64,000 nucleotides of DNA. It comes from Brevundimonas subvibrioides (GTDB taxonomy: Bacteria > Pseudomonadota > Alphaproteobacteria > Caulobacterales > Caulobacteraceae). The DNA is taken from NCBI GenBank assembly GCA_002280475.1, contig NCEB01000016.1:21556-85555 (forward strand), in the 5' to 3' direction. The translations under genes and the position numbers were made by a program. The first letter of the stretch is position 1, and each line of letters starts with the position of its first letter. The notes under the pieces were generated by a model. The model had not been told where the DNA came from, did no database searches, and saw only the letters and a program-made list of their open reading frames with translations. This document shows positions 18,408 to 26,968 of the stretch, piece by piece.

Positions 18408-21400
18408 ATGAGCGCGTCGGGTGCCCCACCGAGACGTTCCCGGCGACGGGCGCTCGCGCGACGCGTCGGCGTCGGCGTTCTGATCGTCGTCACACTGGTG
18501 ACCGTTCTGGCGGCGGTCGCCTGGCTGAACCGGCGGGTCGCCGCGCGCGAGGTGCTGGTCGGCTGGCTGGACCGGCGCGGCATCCCGGCCCAGGTCGAGG
18601 TCGAACGGTTGGAGATCGACGGCTTTGTCGGTCGTGTCCGCATTGGCGATTCCGCGAACCCCGATGTGACGGTCGAGCGTGTCGAGGTCGATTACGGCCT
18701 GACCCTGCCCTGGTCGCGGACGGGCATGGGCGTCACGCCCACGCGCATCCGGCTGGTCCGGCCCGTGATGCGGGCCACATGGCGCGACGGCCGACTGTCG
18801 TTCGGCTCCCTGGACCCGCTGATCGAGGAGTTCACCGGCCGCCCGCCCCGGCCGGACAGTCGCGGTCCGATCGTGGTGGTCGAAACCGGCCGGCTGAGGC
18901 TGGACACAGAATATGGTCCCGTTTCCCTGCTGGCCGATGCCCGTCTCGACGACGGCAAGCTGATGCGGCTGTCTGCGCGGATGCCGGCGGCATCGCTTCG
19001 CAGCGGCGGTGTCGAGGCCCGGGGCCTCGGTGGATCGCTGGAGTTGACCACCACAGGGGACCGCGTGACGACGCGACTGGTGCTGGACGCCCAGAGATTC
19101 ACCCTGCCGAGCGCGGCGGGCGAGGACGCGCGTCTGGTCGCGACCGGCGACCTGCCCTATCCGGACATGGAGGCGCGCAGGGGCGACGGGCGGGCGGCGC
19201 TGACAGTCCGGCTGACCGGCGATCGCCTGACCGTGGGCGAGGCCTCGGCACAGGGCGCGACCCTGACTCTGGCGGCGGACGGCGAGGCCACGGGCTGGGT
19301 CGAGACCCTGGGCTTCGAGGGGACGGCGAATGCGCGTCTGGCGGCCGATCGTCTGACGGCGCCGGGGCTGTCCGCGCGCGGTGCCGACATCGCGGCGACG
19401 GACGCTCGCCTCGCCATGCGCCGCCGGTCGGACGCGATCGACTGGAGCCTGCGCGGTCCTGCCCGGATCATGGCCGCCTCGGGTCAGGCCGGAGACCTGA
19501 CGTTGGCGGGGCTGACGGCGACGTCATCCGCCCTGGCTCTGCGGTCGGACGGCGAAGGCGTCGAGGCCGGCGGGCCAATCACGGCCAGCTTGACCCACGC
19601 GGCGCTGGACAGCCTGCGGCTGGAGGCGGTGACCGGCCGTCTTGATCTCGACTACGCCTCGGCCCGGGCGACCGCGCTGTCTCTGACCGGCCGCGTCGCC
19701 GCCGGTCGCGGCGGCTGGCCCCTGTTCGGCCCGGCGAGGTCCGACGATGTGCCGGAGTTGGCCGAGCTGAAGCGCGCGCTCGGCGGCTTCTCGCTTTCGG
19801 CCCCGGCCCTTCGCCTCACCTCCGGCGAGGCCGGGACGACCGTGACTCTCAGCCAGCCGGCGCGGATCACGCCCGTCAACGGCGGCGTCCTGACCCTCTC
19901 ACCAGCGGCGACACCCCTGTTTTCGGCCCGGCCCGGCGAGCGCGGGGGCGGGGCCCTGACCCTGACCGCGACTCGGGGGCGGGGCCTGCCGGAGGCCGCC
20001 TTCGCGGTCCCGGACTGGCGGCTGACGGCCGGAGGCTTCCAGGCCCGGCTGGACGGTCGCGCCGCCCTCGACTTCGGCCCGGCGCGGGGTCTGACCGTCC
20101 AGACGGCGGGTCTTCTGGCCAGCGACCGGGGGCGGGTGACCTATGCGCCCGACGCCTGTGTGGCGATCGCGGTCGAGCGGCTGGATTTCGACGAGAACGA
20201 CGTCATGGACGTCTCCGGCCGCCTCTGCCCGTCGGGCGGCCCCCTTCTGGTCGCCGAGGGCGGTCGCTGGCGGGTGTCGGGCGCCATGAGAGGCGTGGAC
20301 GCCCAGGCCCCCTTCCTGGCGCTGGCCGTCTCGGAGGCTGAAGGGCCGGTGGTGGCGACGGGCTCCTCGGCGGGGCTGGGCCTGGACGCCCGGGTGACGA
20401 CCGCGACCGTCGAGGACGCGACCCGGCCGCTCCGCTTCAACCCCCTGACGGCCAGCGGTCGGGCGCGTCTGGAGGGCGAGCAGTGGTCCGGCGCCTTCGA
20501 CCTGGCGCGGTCGGGCAATCCGCTGGGACGCCTGACGCTGGCGCATGACGGACCGAGCGGCGTGGGCGGGGTCGGGATCGAGGCCCCGTCGCTGGTGTTC
20601 GCCGAGGGTGGCCTGCAACCCGCCGACCTCAGCCCCCTCGCCGCCGATTTCGTCCAGTCGCCCGCCAGCGGCTCGGCGTCCTTCACCGGTCGCATCGCCT
20701 GGAGCCCCGACCTGCCCGAGGGCGGCACGAGTTCCGGTCGGCTGGTCATCCCCAGCCTGGACTTCGCCAGCCCCGCCGGCCCGGTGAAGGGGCTGTCTGG
20801 CACCATCGACTTCACCAACCTGGCGCCCCTGACCACCGCCCCGAACCAGTCCCTGCGCGTCGCCACCCTGGAGTCGATCGCGCCCCTGACCGACCTCGAC
20901 CTGCGCTTCCAGCTGGACAAGGCGGCCATCACCGTCGAGGGCGGGGCCATCCAGGCGGCGGGCGGGACCGTGCGGGTCGAGCCCTTCAGCGTGCCCCTGG
21001 CGCGCGAGCCCTTCTCGGGCGTAATCGTGCTGGACCGCATCCAGCTGGGAGAGCTGATCGCCGGCGCGGGCTTTGGCGACAAGGTCAGCCTGGACGCCGT
21101 GGTCTCGGGCCGCCTGCCCTTCATCTCGGATCCCGACACCGGCGTGCGGGTGACCGGCGGCACCCTGTTCGCGGCCCAGCCCGGTCGCCTGTCGATCGCG
21201 CGCGAGGCCCTGACCGGACTGGAGGCCGGAGGCGGCGGGGCGGTGCCGCCCGGCACGGTCGAGGACCTGGCCTATCAGGCCATGGAGAACCTGGCCTTCG
21301 ACGTCCTGACCGCCGAGGTGAACAGCCTGGATGAGGGCCGCGTCGGGGTCCTGTTCCGCATCGTCGGCCGTCATGACCCGCCCCAGCGTCAGGAGCTGCG

Positions 21401-21557
21401 CCTGAGCCTGGCCGAGCTGATGAGCCGCGAGTTCCTGAACCGGCCCCTGCCCTTGCCGTCCGAAACCGGCATCGACCTGACGCTGGACACCACGCTGAAC
21501 CTGAACCAGCTGATCTCCGACCTGCTGGAGGTCAATCGGGCGAGGAACGGCGAATAG
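18408..21557 (+). CDS. YdbH-family AsmA-like intermembrane phospholipid transport protein
   Basis: This protein of about 1049 residues has one N-terminal membrane anchor (ARRVGVGVLIVVTLVTVL, about 15-40) and a very long beta-rich body typical of AsmA/TamB-like bridges. The C-terminal part (IQLGELIAGAGFGDKVSLDA, then YQAMENLAFDVLTAEVNSL) is typical of YdbH. In E. coli YdbH works with YnbE and YdbL, redundantly with TamB and YhdP, to move phospholipid across the periplasm. The same gene trio follows here, which strengthens the call. ATG 18408 with GCGGA upstream is preferred over earlier codons. Confidence 0.88.
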   Translation: MSASGAPPRRSRRRALARRVGVGVLIVVTLVTVLAAVAWLNRRVAAREVLVGWLDRRGIPAQVEVERLEIDGFVGRVRIGDSANPDVTVERVEVDYGLTLPWSRTGMGVTPTRIRLVRPVMRATWRDGRLSFGSLDPLIEEFTGRPPRPDSRGPIVVVETGRLRLDTEYGPVSLLADARLDDGKLMRLSARMPAASLRSGGVEARGLGGSLELTTTGDRVTTRLVLDAQRFTLPSAAGEDARLVATGDLPYPDMEARRGDGRAALTVRLTGDRLTVGEASAQGATLTLAADGEATGWVETLGFEGTANARLAADRLTAPGLSARGADIAATDARLAMRRRSDAIDWSLRGPARIMAASGQAGDLTLAGLTATSSALALRSDGEGVEAGGPITASLTHAALDSLRLEAVTGRLDLDYASARATALSLTGRVAAGRGGWPLFGPARSDDVPELAELKRALGGFSLSAPALRLTSGEAGTTVTLSQPARITPVNGGVLTLSPAATPLFSARPGERGGGALTLTATRGRGLPEAAFAVPDWRLTAGGFQARLDGRAALDFGPARGLTVQTAGLLASDRGRVTYAPDACVAIAVERLDFDENDVMDVSGRLCPSGGPLLVAEGGRWRVSGAMRGVDAQAPFLALAVSEAEGPVVATGSSAGLGLDARVTTATVEDATRPLRFNPLTASGRARLEGEQWSGAFDLARSGNPLGRLTLAHDGPSGVGGVGIEAPSLVFAEGGLQPADLSPLAADFVQSPASGSASFTGRIAWSPDLPEGGTSSGRLVIPSLDFASPAGPVKGLSGTIDFTNLAPLTTAPNQSLRVATLESIAPLTDLDLRFQLDKAAITVEGGAIQAAGGTVRVEPFSVPLAREPFSGVIVLDRIQLGELIAGAGFGDKVSLDAVVSGRLPFISDPDTGVRVTGGTLFAAQPGRLSIAREALTGLEAGGGGAVPPGTVEDLAYQAMENLAFDVLTAEVNSLDEGRVGVLFRIVGRHDPPQRQELRLSLAELMSREFLNRPLPLPSETGIDLTLDTTLNLNQLISDLLEVNRARNGE

Positions 21558-21562
21558 TGCGC

Positions 21563-21583
21563 GCCAGGCCAGGGCCTGGCTTT
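21563..21583 (+). terminator. Hairpin after ydbH, possible attenuating terminator
   Basis: GCCAGGCC-AG-GGCCTGGC is a perfect 8-bp stem directly after the ydbH stop, followed by only three T. It may partially terminate or stabilise the ydbH message before ynbE. Confidence 0.4.
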
Positions 21584-21660
21584 GCCGTTCAGCGGCCATT
21601 CACGCTACAGGGCGCATCCGAAGTGGCAGTGAACGCGTTCCCGACCCGGAGACCTCGCCG

Positions 21661-21855
21661 ATGACCCCGCCCAAGCGCCTGATCCGAACCACCCTGCTCG
21701 CCGTCGGCGCGGCCACCCTGCTGGCCGGCTGCACCCCGACGATCCGGTTGCAGGTCGACCCGATCCAGATCTACGCCAAGCTGGACGCCGACGTCCGGGT
21801 GCGGCTGGATCAGGAGCTGCGCGACCTGCTGGCCGAAAACCCGAACCTGTTCTGA
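21661..21855 (+). CDS. YnbE-family lipoprotein
   Basis: This 64-residue lipoprotein has a signal and lipobox (LLAGC) followed by TPTIRLQVDPIQIYAKLDADV, which is the conserved YnbE core. In E. coli YnbE is an outer-membrane lipoprotein that stacks onto the end of YdbH to complete the intermembrane bridge. The gene follows ydbH and its stop overlaps an in-frame ATG of the next frame. Confidence 0.9.
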   Translation: MTPPKRLIRTTLLAVGAATLLAGCTPTIRLQVDPIQIYAKLDADVRVRLDQELRDLLAENPNLF

Positions 21856-21890
21856 TGACCCTCTCTGTTTCCAAGGAAGCGAACCGTCCC

Positions 21891-22268
21891 ATGACCCTGA
21901 ACAAGCTCTTCGTGCTCGGCGCCGCCGTTGCCGCGCTGGGCGTCGCCGCCGGCGCGGCCCCCTCGTCAGGTGCCTGGGCTCAGACCTCCGAGCAAAAGGC
22001 CCTGATCGACGCGGCCAAGGTCCAGGGCGTCGTCGGCGAACAGGCCGACGGCTATCTGGGCATCCGGACCCCGCCGGCTCCCGCTCCATTGGCTGCCGCC
22101 GTCTCGGATACCAACGACGCCCGTCGCGCGGTCTATGGCGACAGCGCCCGCGCCGCCGGCACCACGACCGATGTGGCCGCCGCCCGGATGTTCGAGGCCC
22201 AGCTGTTCGCCCGGATCCCGGCCGGCCAATGGTACAGAAACGCCTCGGGCCAGTGGGTTCGGCGCTGA
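21891..22268 (+). CDS. YdbL-family (DUF1318) periplasmic protein
   Basis: This 125-residue exported protein has a Sec signal (KLFVLGAAVAALGVAAGAA) cleaved near AWA-Q, then the DUF1318 pattern (SEQKALIDAAKVQGVVGEQ, ADGYLGIR) and a C-terminal NASGQWVRR. YdbL restrains YnbE polymerisation in E. coli. A coupled start at 21855 (TGATG with ynbE) would give 12 more residues; 21891 is favoured because it places the charged n-region directly before the signal. Confidence 0.88.
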   Translation: MTLNKLFVLGAAVAALGVAAGAAPSSGAWAQTSEQKALIDAAKVQGVVGEQADGYLGIRTPPAPAPLAAAVSDTNDARRAVYGDSARAAGTTTDVAAARMFEAQLFARIPAGQWYRNASGQWVRR

Positions 22269-22283
22269 TCCGGCGCATCGTGT

Positions 22284-22303
22284 CGCGGGCGGGCTCGCCC
22301 GCG
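22284..22303. terminator. GC hairpin after the ydbH-ynbE-ydbL operon
   Basis: CGCGGGCG-GGCT-CGCCCGCG forms an 8-bp stem within the 54-bp gap before the next gene. There is no T-tract, so it may act as an mRNA end-stabiliser more than a rho-independent terminator. Confidence 0.4.
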
Positions 22304-22322
22304 ATGTGCTAAGGGCCCGCCC

Positions 22323-22595
22323 ATGCCCACCGGACCGCTCCGTCACGTCCTGACCATCCTGTTCGCCCTGGGCCTGTCGGCCCTGGCGACGGGCGCGATG
22401 GGCTGGTTCTGGTTGGCGATCGGGGGCGGGCCGATGTCGATCCACGGCTGGATCGCCATGGGGTTGGGGGTGCTGGGCACGGTCGGCCTGACCTGGCTCC
22501 TGATGGCGCTGGCGTTCAAGTCCCATCGCGAAGGCTGGGACGACCAGGTCAACAACACTCTCGATCCCGGCCGCGAGGCCGGACGCGAGGATTAG
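22323..22595 (+). CDS. Small two-helix inner-membrane protein
   Basis: This 90-residue protein has two hydrophobic helices (HVLTILFALGLSALATGAMG and WIAMGLGVLGTVGLTWLLMA) and a charged C-terminus rich in Asp, Arg and Glu. No family function is recognised. It lies 54 bp after ydbL and overlaps the end of the convergent methyltransferase gene by 4 bp. It may be co-transcribed with the ydb genes. Confidence 0.65.
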   Translation: MPTGPLRHVLTILFALGLSALATGAMGWFWLAIGGGPMSIHGWIAMGLGVLGTVGLTWLLMALAFKSHREGWDDQVNNTLDPGREAGRED

Positions 22596-23722
22596 GCGGC
22601 GGCGAGGCGGCCCAGGGCGGCCGGCAGCAACAGTCCCTCCGACAGATGCCGGACCACGGGCACGGCCACGGCATCCCCCATCAGCTTCAGGGCGGCGGTC
22701 TCCGATTTCGGCAGGCGGTAGCCGTCGGGCAGGCCCATCAACCGCGCGGCCTCTCGCCCCGTCAAACGCCGGGCCCTCAGCCGCCCCCCGTCGCAGACGA
22801 TGACATACTGGCGCGACGAGCCCCCGGCCGGCGTCCGCAGGCATCCGGCCAAGCCATCCAGCCTCAGCTCCAGACGCTGGACCTTGGCGCCGTTCTCCGT
22901 CCGAACCCGGCGATAGGCGGCGGCGATGCGGCGCTCGCCCGAGGCCCGCGCCGCCTCCAGACGCGCCTGGTGCAGGGGCGCAGCCAGAGCGATCAACGCC
23001 TGCGTGTGGTCGTGGTCAAACCACGACACAACCTCGTCGTCCTCAAGCAGGTCGATCAGGTCGGTGTTGCGCCGGGACGGAGCGGGCAGGCTCCACCAGG
23101 CCCAGGCGGCGCGGCCGCCTTGCGACAGCCGCTCGAACGCCCCGACGATCCTCGGGGAGTGAAACGGCGCCAAGGGTGCCGCCGCCTCCGGGCCTGCGAG
23201 GCCTCGCATCGCGACAATGAACAGCCGAGGCCGCGACTGGGGCAGCCACAGGGCCGCGTCCATCTCCAGCGCGCCCACGCGATATCCGGCCTGGGCCATC
23301 GCCTCGCAGATCGCCACGAAGTCGCGGCCGTCGCCCGAGGTCAGCAGACCGACCACATTCTCCACAACGACGATCGGCGGTGCCCGACCCTCCGCGTCGA
23401 GAGCCTGCATCAGTCGCCAGAAGCCCCAGAAGGCCCCGGACCGCTGCCCGCCCAGCCCCGCCCGCGCCCCGGCCAGGCTGACGTCCTGACAGGGCGAGGA
23501 CGCCCAGGCGAGCGTCGGTCGCCCGGGGAGGTCCCTAGCCTCCAGAGCCCAGACATCGCCCTGGCTCAACACCCCGGTGTGGTTGGCGCGCCAGGCGGCG
23601 GCCTTCATCGGATCCACATCGTTGGCGAAGGTCGTCCGGAATCCGCTCAGCCCCAGCCCCGCCAGCCCGCCGCCCGCGAAGAACTCCAGGGCTTCGAGAG
23701 CCGGCTCCGGGCGAATCGCCAT
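22592..23722 (-). CDS. Orphan DNA (cytosine-5) methyltransferase
   Basis: This 376-residue C5 methyltransferase has motif I FFAGGG (14-19, SAM binding), motif IV PCQ with the catalytic Cys about 78, motif VI ENV, motif VIII QSRPRLF and the C-terminal motifs IX/X (RRLTGREAARLMGLPDGY, LMGDAVAVPVV). The target-recognition region between VIII and IX is short. No restriction endonuclease or Vsr gene is adjacent, so it is probably a solitary methylase. The recognition sequence cannot be read from the sequence. Confidence 0.92.
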   Translation of the reverse strand: MAIRPEPALEALEFFAGGGLAGLGLSGFRTTFANDVDPMKAAAWRANHTGVLSQGDVWALEARDLPGRPTLAWASSPCQDVSLAGARAGLGGQRSGAFWGFWRLMQALDAEGRAPPIVVVENVVGLLTSGDGRDFVAICEAMAQAGYRVGALEMDAALWLPQSRPRLFIVAMRGLAGPEAAAPLAPFHSPRIVGAFERLSQGGRAAWAWWSLPAPSRRNTDLIDLLEDDEVVSWFDHDHTQALIALAAPLHQARLEAARASGERRIAAAYRRVRTENGAKVQRLELRLDGLAGCLRTPAGGSSRQYVIVCDGGRLRARRLTGREAARLMGLPDGYRLPKSETAALKLMGDAVAVPVVRHLSEGLLLPAALGRLAAA

Positions 23723-23819
23723 GGGTCCAGCTTAGGCGTCTGGAATCGTCATCGCGAGCAGGGTTGACCCCGGCCCGGCGGACGGCTTGTCTCGCGCAGA
23801 ACCCCGTTCGGAGACTTTC

Positions 23820-24287
23820 ATGAACCGCCTGATCGCCGTCGTCGCCGTCCTTGCCCTAGGAGCCTGCTCGCCCGAGGCGGAAACCGCCGAGGCTTCGCCG
23901 ACCGAGGCCCCGGCACAGGCCGCGGCCGCGCCATCCCAACTGGGCGGGATCGATCTGAGCCAGCCGCTCCTGGCCATGGGTTCCGAGCCGTTCTGGTCGG
24001 TCGAGATCGTCGATGGCGTGGCCACCTGGAAGGACATCGGCGACTTCTCCGGCGACGTGACGACGCCCCGGACGGGCCCGGCGATCCCGACGGCGGCTGG
24101 CGACGGCGTGGCCTATGCCATCACCCTGACGGACGGGACGCTTGTGACCCTGACCCTCACGGCCGGGCCCTGCGCCGATCTCGGCGAGCAGACCCGGGCC
24201 CTGAACGCCACCCTGGCGTGGGGTGACTCGACCCAGGCCGGATGCGCCGACGCGCTCAGCGCCTATCCGCCCGCGACCGCCGGCTGA
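23820..24287 (+). CDS. COG3650-like lipoprotein, first of a tandem pair
   Basis: This 155-residue lipoprotein has the lipobox ALGAC, a Pro/Ala/Glu-rich spacer, then LGGIDLSQPLLAMGSEPFWSVEI, a pattern of putative membrane proteins of the COG3650 type. Two later Cys (GPCADL, AGCADA) could form a disulfide. ATG 23820 has GGAGAC upstream. The next gene is a diverged copy and overlaps its stop. Confidence 0.72.
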   Translation: MNRLIAVVAVLALGACSPEAETAEASPTEAPAQAAAAPSQLGGIDLSQPLLAMGSEPFWSVEIVDGVATWKDIGDFSGDVTTPRTGPAIPTAAGDGVAYAITLTDGTLVTLTLTAGPCADLGEQTRALNATLAWGDSTQAGCADALSAYPPATAG

Positions 24288-24724
24288 TGCTTCGGATCAC
24301 CGCGCTCGTCGCCGGCCTGGCCCTCGCCGGGTGTTCGGAACCAGCCCCTGAGGTCTCGGCACCGATCCCGGCGCCCGAGCCGACCACCCTGGGCGGCGTC
24401 GATCTCGATCAACCCCTGCGCGCCATCGGCACCGAGCCGTTCTGGAGCGTCGACATCACACCGGAGGCCCTGGCCTATTCCGCTGTCGATTCCAGCGGGA
24501 TGCGGGCCGACAACCCGGGTCCGACGGTCCAGGGAACGACGGCGGTCTATGCGGCGGCGGGCGAGGACGGCACGGCCCTGGTCGTGACCCTGATCGCCAC
24601 CGAATGTTCGGACGGCATGAGCGACCGGACCTATCCCCTGACGGCGCGGGTCGAGATGGGACCCCAGACGCTGAACGGCTGCGCCGCCTCCGTCGCCTTC
24701 CTGAACAGCGAGCCGCGTCCGTAG
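24287..24724 (+). CDS. COG3650-like lipoprotein, second of a tandem pair
   Basis: This 145-residue paralog of the preceding gene shares lipobox (LALAGC), spacer, the block LGGVDLDQPLRAIGTEPFWS and the two downstream Cys (TECSDG, NGCAAS). Its ATG overlaps the previous stop (TGATG), so the pair is coupled. Function is unknown; the arrangement shows a tandem duplication followed by divergence. Confidence 0.72.
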   Translation: MLRITALVAGLALAGCSEPAPEVSAPIPAPEPTTLGGVDLDQPLRAIGTEPFWSVDITPEALAYSAVDSSGMRADNPGPTVQGTTAVYAAAGEDGTALVVTLIATECSDGMSDRTYPLTARVEMGPQTLNGCAASVAFLNSEPRP

Positions 24725-24728
24725 AGGC

Positions 24729-25187
24729 CTAGCCGCCGCCCAGCAAGGGGCCGACGCCCGGCACGCTACGCACCGCATCGCCCAGCAGGTCGCGGCCCGT
24801 CGCGGCGCGGACGCGGTCGCGCGCGGCGGGCAGCAGTCGCTTCATCTCCGGCTTTCCGATACCCAGCGGCTCCAGCTGTTCCAGCAGGCCCATGGCCTCG
24901 GCCACGGCCTTGCCCGACAGACCTCCGGCCCCGGCGATCAGGCCGCCGAACAGACCGCGCCGGGGTCGGGCCGCCGCATCCGACCGGGCGGCGGCCTCCG
25001 CGCCGTCGACGGCGTCGAACAGCGCCACCAGGCTTTCGCGCGCCGCGTGCCGGTCCAGCAGGCCCAGCGCAGCCGTCAGGGCCGCGCGGGCCGGTTCCCT
25101 CGCCAGCCCCGCATCGTCGGCGGCGGCGTCGGACAGGCTCTCGAACGAGAGGCGCACCGGAGTGTCAGGCGGGGTCGGGTCGGTCAT
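24729..25187 (-). CDS. Hypothetical alanine-rich protein
   Basis: This 152-residue protein is not recognised. The N-terminal half is Ala-rich and helical (ALTAALGLLDRHAARESLVALF). A glycine-rich hydrophobic segment (GLFGGLIAGAGGLSGKAVAEAM) follows, then a basic helix (MKRLLPAARDRVRAATG) and a PGVGPLLGGG tail. It is convergent with the lipoprotein pair and divergent from the acyltransferase gene. Confidence 0.6.
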   Translation of the reverse strand: MTDPTPPDTPVRLSFESLSDAAADDAGLAREPARAALTAALGLLDRHAARESLVALFDAVDGAEAAARSDAAARPRRGLFGGLIAGAGGLSGKAVAEAMGLLEQLEPLGIGKPEMKRLLPAARDRVRAATGRDLLGDAVRSVPGVGPLLGGG

Positions 25188-25220
25188 GGGGGCGATTTAA
25201 CGCTTTTCGTACGCTCGCGG

Positions 25221-26345
25221 ATGCAGACTTCATCCATGACACAGGTGGAAACGCCCCAGGACCTGCGCGCGCTGACCGCGCTCCGCTTCTTCGCCGCCGC
25301 CTGGGTGGCGCTCTATGCCTTCTGGCCCAACCTCGACATCGGGGTGACGCCCAATCTGGTGGCCAAGGGCTATCTGGGGGTCGAGCTTTTCTTCGTCCTG
25401 TCCGGCTTCATCCTCAGCCACGTCTATCTGAAGGCGTTCGGCGAAGGCGGCTTTCGCTATGGCGGCTTCCTGTGGGCGCGTATCGCCCGGGTCTATCCGC
25501 TGCATCTGGCGACGCTTCTGGGCGTCGGAGCCCTGGGTCTGGCGGCGGTCGCGGCCGGCATGGCCATCGACGGCAATGTGCTCAGCTGGGCCTCCCTGCC
25601 CGCGCATCTGACGATGCTGCACGCCTGGGGCTTCGCGCCCGAGGCGGGGTGGAACCACTCGTCCTGGTCGATCTCGGCGGAGTGGTTCGCCTATCTGACC
25701 TTTCCGGCCTTCGCCTTCGTCGCCTGGCGATTGAGAGAGCGCCCCCTGGTCGCCGTTGCGGGCGCCATCGGGATCGGAGCCGTCCTCTACGCCGGGTTCC
25801 AGGCGCTGGCGGGCTTCTCCCTGACCGAGGCGACCTTCCGCTGGGGGGCCCTGCGGATCGTGCCCTGCTTCGCCTATGGCTGCGCCCTGTATCTGCTGCA
25901 TCGCCGTGGCGGCCTGTGGAGACCGGGATGGCTCGTGGCCGGATCGGTGATCGGCATCGGGCTCGCGGCCTCGCTCCAGGCACCGGACGCCGTGGTCGTG
26001 CTGTTCGCCGGTGGCCTGATCCTGGGGCTCGGAGGCCTCTCGAACGCCGCTGCAGGATGGCTGGCGTCGCGCCCGGCCGTCTATCTGGGAGAGATCAGCT
26101 ACGCCATCTATATGGTGCTGGTGCCCTGGCAGCTGCTGGCGGTGAACCTGGCCGCCCGCGTGACGGGTGCCGAGGACAAGAAGCTTCACCTGTTCGTGTG
26201 GCTGGCGGTCGTGCTGGCCCTGCCGGTCGTGGCGGCGATCGCCTATCATCTGGTCGAACACCCCGCCCGGCGGGCGCTCAGGGGCATGGCCGACCGTCGC
26301 GCCGCCCATGCCGAGCGGCGACGACAGGCCGCGCAACTCGCCTGA
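25221..26345 (+). CDS. Acyltransferase family 3 (OafA-like) membrane protein
   Basis: This protein of about 374 residues has roughly ten hydrophobic helices. The family start LRALTALRFFAAAWVALYAF is followed by GVELFFVLSGFILSHVY and FLWARIARVYPLHL (the R-x-x-R and H-containing active region). Family members O-acylate LPS, exopolysaccharide, peptidoglycan or small molecules. The substrate cannot be assigned. Start is ATG 25221 or 25236. Confidence 0.9.
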   Translation: MQTSSMTQVETPQDLRALTALRFFAAAWVALYAFWPNLDIGVTPNLVAKGYLGVELFFVLSGFILSHVYLKAFGEGGFRYGGFLWARIARVYPLHLATLLGVGALGLAAVAAGMAIDGNVLSWASLPAHLTMLHAWGFAPEAGWNHSSWSISAEWFAYLTFPAFAFVAWRLRERPLVAVAGAIGIGAVLYAGFQALAGFSLTEATFRWGALRIVPCFAYGCALYLLHRRGGLWRPGWLVAGSVIGIGLAASLQAPDAVVVLFAGGLILGLGGLSNAAAGWLASRPAVYLGEISYAIYMVLVPWQLLAVNLAARVTGAEDKKLHLFVWLAVVLALPVVAAIAYHLVEHPARRALRGMADRRAAHAERRRQAAQLA

Positions 26346-26416
26346 AAAGGGTTCTTCAACCCTCGCAAACTATCGTCTAGGGATAGGTCGGGCGTAACAG
26401 TCGGAAACATTCCAGC

Positions 26417-26944
26417 ATGACGAAACGGCTCACCGCCGCTGTGGTTGCAGCGACCCTTGGCCTCTTCGCCCTGTCCCCGGCCCCGGTCCGCGCGGACGAT
26501 CCCTACTGGCAGTGCGTGACGTTCGCGCGCATGTTCTCCGGCATCAACATCTTCGGCGACGCCTGGACCTGGTGGAATCAGGCCGTGGACCGCTTCCGCA
26601 CCGGCCGCGCGCCAGAGACCGGCTCCGTCCTGGTCTTCCGCCCCGAGGGCCGGATGAGCCGGGGCCACGTCGCCGTCGTCTCCGACATCCTGACCGACCG
26701 CGTCATCCGCGTGACCCACGCCAACTGGGGCGGCAGCCGGGGCCGGGTCGAGGAAAACGTCACCGTCGTCGACGTCTCGGGCCAGAACGACTGGAGCCAG
26801 GTCAAGGTCTGGTACAACCCGATCAACGACCTGGGCACGACCGTCTATCCGACCTACGGCTTCATCTACAACAGCGCCCGCGAGGGGCTGGAGGCCGGTC
26901 GTCAGGTGGCAAGCAACGCGGGCTCGGCCTCCGGCCAGCCCTGA
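26417..26944 (+). CDS. CHAP-domain secreted amidase/endopeptidase
   Basis: This 175-residue protein has a signal peptide (about 1-26, cleaved near VRA-D). A CHAP (NlpC/P60-like) domain follows with the catalytic Cys in QCVTFAR (Cys 33) and His in RGHVAVV (about 83), then THANWGG. Such enzymes usually cut peptidoglycan amide bonds. It is a small single-domain form without a binding module. It lies 24 bp before corA. Confidence 0.85.
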   Translation: MTKRLTAAVVAATLGLFALSPAPVRADDPYWQCVTFARMFSGINIFGDAWTWWNQAVDRFRTGRAPETGSVLVFRPEGRMSRGHVAVVSDILTDRVIRVTHANWGGSRGRVEENVTVVDVSGQNDWSQVKVWYNPINDLGTTVYPTYGFIYNSAREGLEAGRQVASNAGSASGQP

Positions 26945-26968
26945 TCCCCACGCCTTGAGCCTCCCCGG

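Noticed and set aside
18193..18411. 72-codon frame in the gap before ydbH
   Set aside because: No ribosome site, no hydrophobic or conserved segment, and it runs into the ydbH start in another frame.
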